From assembly GCF_000166275.1 (NCBI RefSeq), contig NZ_CM001023.1:2979001-3043000 (forward strand): a stretch of DNA of 64,000 bases, in the 5' to 3' direction. The notes beneath the pieces are model-generated. The model was not told the origin of the DNA. It did no database searches and was given only the letters and a program-made list of their open reading frames with translations. This DNA is from Algoriphagus machipongonensis (GTDB taxonomy: Bacteria > Bacteroidota > Bacteroidia > Cytophagales > Cyclobacteriaceae). Of this stretch, positions 56,702 through 64,000 are shown piece after piece. How positions within the stretch are numbered: position 1 is the first letter of the stretch; each line of letters begins with the position of its first letter. Made by a program: the position numbers and the translations under genes.

Positions 56702-58095
56702 TAGGATGGCTATTATTCTTCTTTGGGATCTTTCTGGCAATGCTGGGATACGCATCTTATCGATCTTATAGAAAAGACAGAACTTCAGACGACTTTATCT
56801 TTGCAGGCTCCAATATTGGGACCATTTTAGGTTTTCTAACCTTCTCTGCAGCACTTTTCAGTGCATTTACCTTTATGGGAATGCCGGATTTCTTCCGAAC
56901 TCATGGAGTTGGAGCCTGGATCTTCCTTGCCCTTTCCGATGCCTTAATGGTATTCTTCCTGATTTGGTTTGGTTATGCACTACGAAAAAGAGCGAGTATT
57001 CAGGGGTACAAAGGTGTGGCAGGCTTAGTGAAAGTTTGCTATGGAAATTCATTCGCTGGCTATTTGGTATTTACCAGTGCCTTTCTTTTTCTTATTCCTT
57101 ACGTAGCAATTCAGATTCGGGGAATTTCCATCTTCTTAGATGCCGCTTTCCCGGGGATGCTCCCCTATTGGTCATGGTCAGCTTTGCTGGTTTTTATCAT
57201 GCTGATCTATTCTGAGATCGGTGGATTGAAAGCCATTGTTTATAGTGATGCTATTCAAGGCGTGATTATGCTCGCAGTCATTTGGATCATCGGTTTAACC
57301 TGCCTAAAAATGGCAGGAGGATTGGAAGATGGTATCGCAAAAGTGGCAGAAGCTAATCAGGATTTACTTTCACTGCCGGGTCCAAAAGGACTTTTTAGTA
57401 GTCCATTCTTAATTGCATCTGCGATTGCTATTATTTTAATTCCGGTATCGCAACCTCAATTTACCACTCGATTGGTAGTCATGAAAAGCTTAAAGTCAGT
57501 CCATAGAATGGCTTATGCCGTTGGGATCTTCGCTATTCTAGTGATTTTACCCACTGCTTTTATTGGCCTATATGGAGCGATCCAATACCCTGATGCAAGC
57601 ACTGCTGATTTCTTGAGTCAGGCCTTACTCAATGATCAGGCAGTACCTGTGGCTGCTTTAGCAGTGGTTGGGTTATTTGCAGCCTGTTTATCTACTACTA
57701 ACGCTCAAATCTTTGCTCTAGGAACAGAGTTGAGAAGTCTTCTTGGTGGAAGTGATAAATCAAACATGCGGGTTACCAAAATCTCAATAATGGTATTTTC
57801 AATGATCGTTTTGGTTTTCTCTACTTACATGAGTGATCAATTGGTTTTGTTGGCGCGAGTTAGTTTTGCAGGAACTTCGATGATTGCCCCTGTAGTACTT
57901 GGAGCAGTTATTTTCTCAAAACCACCAAAAAGCCTAATCCCATTATCTGCCATCGCATTGGTCACATTCATCTTATCTATCGTGGGGGTCATCCCTGATA
58001 AGATCAGTGGTCTTCCACTGGATTTCATCATGTATATCATACTTTTTGTTTGTACAGCAGTCATCATGCTTACACACCCAAAATCAAATAAATAA
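56698..58095 (+). CDS. Sodium:solute symporter family transporter of the GH88 operon
   Basis: 465 residues with about 13 membrane helices. SSS family signature: DDFIFAGSNIGTILGFLTFSAALFSAFTFMG, then YSEIGGLKAIVYSDAIQG (the GGLKA-YSD loop) and AVVGLFAACLSTTNAQIFALGTEL at the Na+ site. It is not closely alike to the xylose symporter upstream. It overlaps the small membrane protein gene (ATGA) and precedes GH88 by 3 bases, so it probably takes up the saccharide that GH88 cleaves. Inner membrane. Confidence 0.92.
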   Translation: MIGWLLFFFGIFLAMLGYASYRSYRKDRTSDDFIFAGSNIGTILGFLTFSAALFSAFTFMGMPDFFRTHGVGAWIFLALSDALMVFFLIWFGYALRKRASIQGYKGVAGLVKVCYGNSFAGYLVFTSAFLFLIPYVAIQIRGISIFLDAAFPGMLPYWSWSALLVFIMLIYSEIGGLKAIVYSDAIQGVIMLAVIWIIGLTCLKMAGGLEDGIAKVAEANQDLLSLPGPKGLFSSPFLIASAIAIILIPVSQPQFTTRLVVMKSLKSVHRMAYAVGIFAILVILPTAFIGLYGAIQYPDASTADFLSQALLNDQAVPVAALAVVGLFAACLSTTNAQIFALGTELRSLLGGSDKSNMRVTKISIMVFSMIVLVFSTYMSDQLVLLARVSFAGTSMIAPVVLGAVIFSKPPKSLIPLSAIALVTFILSIVGVIPDKISGLPLDFIMYIILFVCTAVIMLTHPKSNK

Positions 58096-58098
58096 TTT

Positions 58099-59481
58099 AT
58101 GAAGCTTGATTCTAACATCACTATTGAAGAGCTAAAAACCCCATTAGAACGTTTCTGGGCTCTTTCGGGAGAAAAAATAGAAGAAATTGAAAAATCCTTT
58201 GATCCGGCAAATGGAGCTCCGGTATTCACTGAAAAAGGAAAGTACGTCACCCGAGGTTGGACAGAGTGGACACAAGGCTTCCAATATGGTTCTGCTTTAC
58301 TACAATTTGATACCACTGGAGATGAAAAATTTCTAAAAATAGGTAGAGAAAACACCTTAAATAAAATGGCTCCACATCTGACTCACACGGGTGTTCACGA
58401 TCATGGATTCAATAATGTAAGCACTTATGGCAACTTACTCAGGCTGATGAAAGAGGGTAAGATTGAAAACAATGAGTGGGAAAAGAATTTCTATGAATTG
58501 GCTTTAAAAGCGAGTGGAGCTGTTCAAGCCATGCGCTGGACCAACATTCAGGGCGGAGGCTATATTTACTCTTTCAACGGTCCTCATTCCTTATTCGTAG
58601 ACACCATTCGTTCCTGTCGAGCCCTAGTTGTTTCACATGCTTTAGGACATGTTTTACAGGGAGAAAATGACAAGCGAATTTCCTTAATTCAGCGTGCTAT
58701 ACAACATATTTTAAGCACAGTCAGGTATTCTATTTATTATGGAAAAGGTAGAGACACTTATGATATTTCCGGTAGAACAGCCCATGAAATCATCTTCAAC
58801 ACGAATGATGGAAATTATCGGTGCCCAAATTCACAACAAGGGTATACAGGTTTTAGCACTTGGACTCGAGGACTTGCTTGGGCCATATGTGGCTTAGGGG
58901 AAACTCTGGAAATATTGGATCAAATTGATGAAAGCGATTATGCGATTTTGGTTTCCAAAAAAGCATTGATCGAAGAGCTAATTACTGCAGCAAAAGCAAC
59001 GGCAGAGTTTTATATTGCCAATACCCCTACCGATGGAATCCCTTACTGGGATACAGGTGCACCCGGTTTGGTGAATATGGGAGATTATCTAAATCGGGAA
59101 TCAGACCCTTTTAATGCTTTTGAACCTGTAGATAGCTCTGCAGCCTGTATTGCAGCGCAAGGCCTTTTGAGAATCAGTAATTTCCTAAAGGATAAAGAAC
59201 CAGAAAATGCTGAGAAATATAATAAAGCAGGGATACTAGTTGCAAAGTCGCTATTCTCTGAACCCTATATTTCTACCGATAAAACACATCAGGGATTGAT
59301 TCTTCATAGTATTTACCATCAACCTAATGGGTGGGACTACCGACCGGAATCAACGAAAGCTCCCTACGGAGAATCTTCCATGTGGGGAGATTACCATGCC
59401 AGAGAACTGGCACTATTACTTCAAAGATCCTTGAACAAGGAATCTTATTATAGCTTTTTCAATTGTATCAAAACCCTATGA
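58099..59481 (+). CDS. Glycoside hydrolase family 88, unsaturated glucuronyl hydrolase
   Basis: 460 residues, no signal peptide, so cytosolic. (alpha/alpha)6-barrel enzyme. Catalytic aspartates are Asp101 in [12 protein letters not shown] and Asp168 in [14 protein letters not shown], 67 apart as in known GH88 enzymes (about 61). [11 protein letters not shown] and [11 protein letters not shown] are further family blocks, and [10 protein letters not shown] closes the barrel. GH88 hydrates the 4,5 double bond of unsaturated uronic acids left by polysaccharide lyases, releasing the sugar and 5-keto-4-deoxyuronate. Sits 3 bases after the symporter and overlaps the OYE gene start by 4 bases. Confidence 0.93.
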   Translation: MKLDSNITIEELKTPLERFWALSGEKIEEIEKSFDPANGAPVFTEKGKYVTRGWTEWTQGFQYGSALLQFDTTGDEKFLKIGRENTLNKMAPHLTHTGVHDHGFNNVSTYGNLLRLMKEGKIENNEWEKNFYELALKASGAVQAMRWTNIQGGGYIYSFNGPHSLFVDTIRSCRALVVSHALGHVLQGENDKRISLIQRAIQHILSTVRYSIYYGKGRDTYDISGRTAHEIIFNTNDGNYRCPNSQQGYTGFSTWTRGLAWAICGLGETLEILDQIDESDYAILVSKKALIEELITAAKATAEFYIANTPTDGIPYWDTGAPGLVNMGDYLNRESDPFNAFEPVDSSAACIAAQGLLRISNFLKDKEPENAEKYNKAGILVAKSLFSEPYISTDKTHQGLILHSIYHQPNGWDYRPESTKAPYGESSMWGDYHARELALLLQRSLNKESYYSFFNCIKTL

Positions 59482-60923
59482 GCAGCGGAAAATATAAACC
59501 AGAATATCCGAGAGTAGCTAAATTAAAAACTGCGGAAGACCTGAGGGCATATTTAAAAGAAGAAAATATCCCCATGGATTTTGATGAGTCTCTTGATTCA
59601 GGAAAAGATTCAGCTTTTGCCAAGTCTTACAAGACTCGAGTAGGAAACGAAATTGGAAATTCATTCTGTATCCTTCCCATGGAAGGTTGGGACGGAACAA
59701 CCGATGGAAAACCTTCCGATTTAACCAAAAGGAGATGGAAGAACTTTGCCATCAGTGGAGCCAAATTACTATGGGGTTGTGAAGCTGTAGCTGTTCGACA
59801 TGAAGGTAGAGCAAATCCTAACCAATTGCTGATGAATGAGGCCAACCTATCGGAATTTGAAGGGCTTTATCAGATGGTGGAAAAAGAACACCGTGAAGCT
59901 TTTGGCAATACCAACGATTTATTAACAGGCCTTCAGTTGACGCATTCGGGTAGGTTTTGTAAACCCAACAGCAAGACAAAAATGGAGCCTAAGATCCTTT
60001 ATTCTCACCCTGTGTTGAATAAGAAATTTGGACTGGCAGAAGACTACCCTATCATGAGCGATTCAGAGATATCTGAACTGATTGATGATTATGTGATTGC
60101 TTCAGTACGAGCTCAAAAGGCGGGATTCAAGTTTGTAGACATCAAGCATTGCCACGGATATTTAGGACATGAATTCCTAAGTGCCTACGATAGAGAAGGT
60201 AAATTCGGGAAATCCATTGAAAACAGAACTCGGTTTCTTAGAGAAATAGTGGCCGGAATTCGTTCTGAAGCCCCTGGCTTAGAGATAGGTGTCAGGATGA
60301 GTATTTTTGATTGGTCTCCATTTCAAGAAGGGCCAGATGGAAAAGGCATCCCATCCATGGAGGGGAATTATAAATATGCCTTTGGAGGTGATTCTTCTGG
60401 AACTCATGAAAATATGGAAGAGTCCTTTGAGTTTCTTGAGGAGCTTAAAAGTTTGGATATAGAATTACTGTGTACCACTGCAGGAAGCCCCTATTATAAC
60501 CCTCACATTCAACGACCCGCTCTATTCCCACCATCTGATGGTTATAACCCTCCAGAAGAACCACTTCATGGGGTAGCAAGGCAAATTCAGGCAACAGCAA
60601 AGATTAAAAAAGCTTTCCCCGAGTTTTATGTGGTTGGATCCGCCTACTCCTACCTTCAGGAGTGGCTACCAAATGTAGGCCAACATGTCCTGAAAAGTGG
60701 TATGGCTGACTCGATCGGATTGGGAAGGATGGTATTGAGTTATCCAGATCTACCTGCAGATGTTTTGGCTGGCAATGGAATGAAAAGACCAAAGATTTGT
60801 AGAACGTTTTCAGATTGCACCACCGCACCTAGAAATGGAATCATATCGGGATGCTATCCCTTAGATCCTTTTTACAAGAAAATGGAAGAACACGATCAAT
60901 TAAAAGCAGCTAAAAACAAATAA
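59478..60923 (+). CDS. NADH:flavin oxidoreductase of the Old Yellow Enzyme family
   Basis: 481 residues from ATG 59478, overlapping the GH88 stop as ATGA. FMN-binding TIM barrel: [59 protein letters not shown] and the C-terminal phosphate-binding region VGSAYSYLQ...[11 protein letters not shown]. It lacks the additional C-terminal domain of 2,4-dienoyl-CoA reductases. OYEs reduce activated C=C bonds, so it may reduce an unsaturated or enolic intermediate of the GH88 pathway; that role is inference. Between GH88 and the SDR gene, clearly part of the operon. Confidence 0.9.
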   Translation: MSSGKYKPEYPRVAKLKTAEDLRAYLKEENIPMDFDESLDSGKDSAFAKSYKTRVGNEIGNSFCILPMEGWDGTTDGKPSDLTKRRWKNFAISGAKLLWGCEAVAVRHEGRANPNQLLMNEANLSEFEGLYQMVEKEHREAFGNTNDLLTGLQLTHSGRFCKPNSKTKMEPKILYSHPVLNKKFGLAEDYPIMSDSEISELIDDYVIASVRAQKAGFKFVDIKHCHGYLGHEFLSAYDREGKFGKSIENRTRFLREIVAGIRSEAPGLEIGVRMSIFDWSPFQEGPDGKGIPSMEGNYKYAFGGDSSGTHENMEESFEFLEELKSLDIELLCTTAGSPYYNPHIQRPALFPPSDGYNPPEEPLHGVARQIQATAKIKKAFPEFYVVGSAYSYLQEWLPNVGQHVLKSGMADSIGLGRMVLSYPDLPADVLAGNGMKRPKICRTFSDCTTAPRNGIISGCYPLDPFYKKMEEHDQLKAAKNK

Positions 60924-60930
60924 TAAATAC

Positions 60931-61701
60931 ATGAAACCAGTAGCATTAATCACAGGAGGATCGAGAGGAATCGGCTTTGGCATAGCCAAAAAACTGGCAG
61001 AAATAGGTTATAATTTAGGAATCAATGGAGTTCGGCCTGAAGAGAATGCCAAAGATCATATAGATGAATTGAAAGCTATCGGAGCAGAGGTTATCTACCT
61101 TCAGGGAAATATTGCTGAGAAAACTGACCGAGATTCAATCATTCAAGGTTTGAAAGATCAATTTGGAAAAATAGATGTATTGGTCAACAATGCCGGAGTG
61201 GCTCCAAGAGTTCGATGTGATGTGTTGGAAGTGACAGAAGATGATTACGATCACCTGATGGACATCAACGAAAAAGGGACATTTTTCATTACCCAAGCCA
61301 TCGCCCAATGGATGTTGGATTTAAAGGCAGCGAATCCCGCGGCTCAGATTTCCATTATCAATATTACCTCAGTTTCGGCAGAATTAGCTTCTCCAAAAAG
61401 AGCAGCCTATTGCATGTCAAAGGCCAGTTTGTCTATGCTATCAAAAACAATGGCGGTAAGATTGGCTCCACATGGAATTCCAGTATATGAAATCCGCCCT
61501 GGCTTCATCGATACAGATATGATAGAAAAAGTCCGGGAAACTTATTTGAATTTAGTTCAAGAAGGAGCTACTCTAGAGCCTCGAATAGGCAAGCCAGAGG
61601 ATATTGGGAAAGTGGTAGCCAGCTTAGTCAGTGGTGAGCTCCCCTACAGTACGGGGCAAGTGATCAATGTTGATGGAGGTTTAACCATTGGAAGAATGTA
61701 A
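60931..61701 (+). CDS. Short-chain dehydrogenase/reductase (3-oxoacyl-ACP reductase-like)
   Basis: 256 residues, NAD(P)-binding Rossmann fold: ALITGGSRGIGFGIAKKL (TGxxxGxG), VLVNNAGVA, and the catalytic YCMSK within KRAAYCMSKASLSML, with Ser in ITSVSAELA. The C-terminal INVDGGLTIGRM is typical of classical SDRs. It comes 7 bases after the OYE gene and is the last gene of the GH88 operon. It would oxidise or reduce a hydroxy/keto group of the sugar-acid intermediate, similar in role to KduD in pectin pathways (inference). Confidence 0.92.
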   Translation: MKPVALITGGSRGIGFGIAKKLAEIGYNLGINGVRPEENAKDHIDELKAIGAEVIYLQGNIAEKTDRDSIIQGLKDQFGKIDVLVNNAGVAPRVRCDVLEVTEDDYDHLMDINEKGTFFITQAIAQWMLDLKAANPAAQISIINITSVSAELASPKRAAYCMSKASLSMLSKTMAVRLAPHGIPVYEIRPGFIDTDMIEKVRETYLNLVQEGATLEPRIGKPEDIGKVVASLVSGELPYSTGQVINVDGGLTIGRM

Positions 61702-61722
61702 AAGGGATTTAGTCCCTTTTTT
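61700..61722. terminator. Terminator overlapping both stop codons of convergent genes
   Basis: AAAAGGGA / TCCCTTTT with loop TTTAG. The SDR stop codon (61699-61701) and the stop of the minus gene (61709-61711) lie within or beside the stem. The gene ends are only 7 bp apart. The T-run works on the + strand; on the minus strand the run is also present. Confidence 0.85.
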
Positions 61723-64000
61723 CATTTAAATCAATTCGGAAAAGCTTGGTAAACGGATAACCCTGATCAGTCATTCCTTCGATCAACAAATCGTATTCTT
61801 GAATTCCATCAACTGGCGCAAAAGAGAAAGTAAACAATCCTTTATCGGTTTTTGCTTTTGGATTCCAGAAGACTGTAGGCTTTTGAGCCGAACCCTGTGA
61901 TTCTAAAACTTTTTGGAAGTCCAATTCTTTAGAAAACCCGCGAACCTTAAACTGCTGAAAACCAGTTGAATTAAACTGACTTTCCGACTGATCATCAAAT
62001 CTCCCACCTTTTTTGGTATTAAACATGATTACTCCAGCAAATCCTGCCAAACCAAAAATATGGGTATTAGTGGTGTAAATTGAAATTGATTCGACTTCGT
62101 TAGTCATATATCTATTTACAACCTCCTGAGCACTTTCTCCTGCCAAATAGAAATACCGTTGTCCATCAATGATCAACAATGGCTCCCCAACATTGAGACC
62201 ATAATTGTAATTGCCAAGCTTTCCATTCCCAAATTGCATCCCTATTACAGACCACAAAGGTTGGCCAGCCCAATTGTCTAAATCTTCAGAAGTCACTTTC
62301 CTATCAGGCTCCCCATACCCGTAATTATTGTCCTCCAAACGCACTAAAACTTTATCCTCTTTTACAAATTCCTCCAATTCAATATAAGATCCTGAAAAAT
62401 CATAGCGAGTCAATTGACCAGTGGATTTTTTAGTTTGGTACTCATATTTCGGGAATGAACCCCTAAATGTCGGAACCGAATTGTCAATTAAACTAACCGC
62501 TCCATATGGTCTGTTTTTTTCATCCATCGCAGCAATCGAAATTGTTACAGAATCTGTAAAATTTAAACCTGTGGCTCGGAAATATCCTGAAGAATCGGTC
62601 TCCACAATTCCATAATCTTCCAAATCTCCCTGCACAATCGTAATAGGATTGATATAAGGAAACCGCTTTTTAGTACGTTCAAAACTGCCCTGAATCGTAA
62701 TGCCATATTCGATTGGAAATTCTTCTATTAATTCAAAATCTGATTTTGCTTTGTCATCCAACCATTCCAATCCTGACTCTAAGGATTTCCTTTGGCTAAA
62801 AAACCCTACCAACGTGGGGTCGGTAATTGAAATCGTAAAATCAGTTTCAACATATTCGTCTGTTTGATCCAAGAAACTTAATTCGATTTCTACCACTTTC
62901 CTCCCTGAATCCAATTTTTGATTATGACTTAAATTGATGGTCAAATCATCAAAAAACTCTTGCTCATTTAATTCTTGACTGACCAAAACCTGATCCTTTT
63001 CCAAAATCGGCAAAGGAACCAAGGTCATATCCCGATCAGGAAAATTTCGCATCCAATTTGTGTAAGACCGGATGATATAATCAGCTGGCTTCAAAGTATC
63101 TGATAAAACAAAGCCACCGGAAACTGCTCCTTCAGAAATGTAATAGGACTCTCTCTGGACAATTTCATACGAAGGGTTTAAAACCTCCATATAGAGCACT
63201 CTACTCAAAGAATCCTGCATCAACGTATTGTGATAAAGCATTTTAGCATGAAACCAAATAGGTTCTCCAGGGTAGTAATAAGATTTATTGGTGGTAATCC
63301 ATGGCTTTTCTCGAAGGTTGTTGAATTTGGCTAATTCAGATTCTACACTATCCACTTCCGCTAAATTGGACTCGAAATTTTCTGCAGGCTTAAAATCATA
63401 GGGCAAAAACCTTCCTAGCCTCTGTCTTCCCATGTAGCCCGAAAGTTCCACTTGGGTGGGGTCAATAACGATTCCATTTCTGTCTACATCAAAGTAGCCT
63501 CTGGGTGCTGTGATCCAACTGATAGGATGGTAATAATCCGAATAGTATTCGTTTCTCCAGGATTTCTTCTGATAATGAATCTCGTAGTCGTCAGGAAATA
63601 TCACTCTGAAATTTCCGTTTCGTAGAGGAATCCTCCGAATGGAATCCTGGGAGACAAAATCTACTGACTTCCCTAGTTCTTCCTGTAATACATTTGTCCT
63701 CAGTTCATTAAAAAAATGCTGATTTTTCCTATAGATAATAAAGCCTTCTTTCTCCACCTCTCTCACCAAAAGGGATCTGAAAAAGTGTCTTGAAGAACCC
63801 AAATAAGAACTTTCCTTTAAATCATCCTTTGACTTTTGAATCAGGGAATCCTTAGAGTTGATTTCTTTAAAATAAGCCAGTCCATAATAAAGTGACTTGC
63901 CTTTATAAAATCTATAATCCTGTAAATAATACTCGATTTCAAACCCCAAAGCTTTATTTTCAACAATCAGAGGTTGATCGGCTGTGGCATGTATGTAATT
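61709..64000 (-). CDS. Large surface protein with plug and MG2-like domains (carboxypeptidase-regulatory-like), 5' end outside the window
   Basis: 764 codons are visible; the frame stays open up to the right edge (NYIHATADQPLIVENKALG), so the start lies beyond the window. The N-terminal visible part looks like the end of a CarboxypepD_reg-like domain. NKSYYYPGEPIWFHAKMLYHN at about 234 is an MG2 (macroglobulin-like) start, followed by beta domains, and VESISIYTTNTHIFGLAGFAGVIMFNTKKG resembles a TonB plug. Such proteins are common at the Bacteroidota outer membrane and lack a barrel; role unknown. Converges on the SDR gene with a shared hairpin. Confidence 0.85.
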   Translation of the reverse strand, partial: NYIHATADQPLIVENKALGFEIEYYLQDYRFYKGKSLYYGLAYFKEINSKDSLIQKSKDDLKESSYLGSSRHFFRSLLVREVEKEGFIIYRKNQHFFNELRTNVLQEELGKSVDFVSQDSIRRIPLRNGNFRVIFPDDYEIHYQKKSWRNEYYSDYYHPISWITAPRGYFDVDRNGIVIDPTQVELSGYMGRQRLGRFLPYDFKPAENFESNLAEVDSVESELAKFNNLREKPWITTNKSYYYPGEPIWFHAKMLYHNTLMQDSLSRVLYMEVLNPSYEIVQRESYYISEGAVSGGFVLSDTLKPADYIIRSYTNWMRNFPDRDMTLVPLPILEKDQVLVSQELNEQEFFDDLTINLSHNQKLDSGRKVVEIELSFLDQTDEYVETDFTISITDPTLVGFFSQRKSLESGLEWLDDKAKSDFELIEEFPIEYGITIQGSFERTKKRFPYINPITIVQGDLEDYGIVETDSSGYFRATGLNFTDSVTISIAAMDEKNRPYGAVSLIDNSVPTFRGSFPKYEYQTKKSTGQLTRYDFSGSYIELEEFVKEDKVLVRLEDNNYGYGEPDRKVTSEDLDNWAGQPLWSVIGMQFGNGKLGNYNYGLNVGEPLLIIDGQRYFYLAGESAQEVVNRYMTNEVESISIYTTNTHIFGLAGFAGVIMFNTKKGGRFDDQSESQFNSTGFQQFKVRGFSKELDFQKVLESQGSAQKPTVFWNPKAKTDKGLFTFSFAPVDGIQEYDLLIEGMTDQGYPFTKLFRIDLNEKRD

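Noticed and set aside
57837..58355. 172-codon minus-strand frame opposite the symporter and GH88 genes
   Set aside because: It crosses the junction of two clear + strand genes and shows no protein features; chance frame.

Overview
The window looks like chromosomal DNA of a marine or aquatic Bacteroidota, most likely a Cytophagales/Cyclobacteriaceae relative such as Algoriphagus. This rests on recognised protein families only, not on a marker gene. The signs are low GC, absence of Shine-Dalgarno sequences, lipoprotein-rich envelope genes, promoters of the Bacteroidota TTTG/TAnnTTTG type, a small Hc1-like histone gene, a head-GIN (DUF2807) lipoprotein, a DPP-IV-type S9 peptidase, a BNR-repeat secreted 'glycosyl hydrolase' and a serine-palmitoyltransferase-like enzyme. 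No tRNA, rRNA, CRISPR array, insertion sequence or prophage was seen.

Layout. 1-1.4 kb: the end of an RND efflux operon (adaptor plus the first 51 codons of the pump, leaving the window on the left). 1.9-5.2 kb: GIN lipoprotein, then a small + strand group (ABM monooxygenase-like, lipoprotein, alpha/beta hydrolase). 5.2-12.3 kb: carbohydrate block on the minus strand with a sialate-O-acetylesterase-like protein, the decayed C-terminal end of a GH9 glucanase, and a complete xylose operon (Na+/sugar symporter, xylB, xylA). 12.4-16.8 kb: class IV aminotransferase, serine dehydratase beta subunit, TolC and MacA-like adaptor. 16.8-20.2 kb: accC, DUF1015 and maf operon. 20.3-21.9 kb: SPT-like enzyme with a TTG start, then the Hc1-like histone. 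22-28 kb: M1 peptidase, BNR protein, and an unrecognised 280-residue helical/beta protein. 28.3-31.6 kb: surface-polysaccharide operon (GT4, UDP-glucuronate epimerase-like, rfbB). 31.7-33.7 kb: XRE regulator with a four-helix membrane protein under a promoter embedded in a perfect inverted repeat, then proC and a possible sRNA or micropeptide locus. 33.7-38.9 kb: alaS, gatB and a TlpA-like thioredoxin. 39.3-43.6 kb: a + strand string of D-threonine aldolase-like, SRPBCC, SpoIIAA-like, AlkB, DUF2306 and CorA genes. 44.9-48.2 kb: three tandem CE1-type esterases. 48.5-56.3 kb: metallo-beta-lactamase fold hydrolase, small secreted protein, DinB, Tat-exported FAD oxidoreductase, DPP-IV peptidase, DUF418 protein. 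56.5-61.7 kb: a tight operon of a small membrane protein, sodium:solute symporter, GH88, Old Yellow Enzyme and SDR. 61.7-64 kb: a large plug/MG2-like surface protein running off the right edge.

How it fits together. The xylose operon, the three esterases (a type that often removes acetyl or feruloyl groups from xylan), the GH9 remnant, the sialate-esterase-like protein and the GH88 operon point to a plant or algal polysaccharide degrader. The most unusual pieces are the GH88-OYE-SDR-symporter operon (a candidate uncharacterised route for an unsaturated uronide), the putative sRNA/micropeptide gene at about 33.55-33.71 kb, the inverted-repeat promoter of the XRE pair, and the unrecognised protein at 27.2-28.1 kb. 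Function calls come from motif recognition alone; no similarity search was run.
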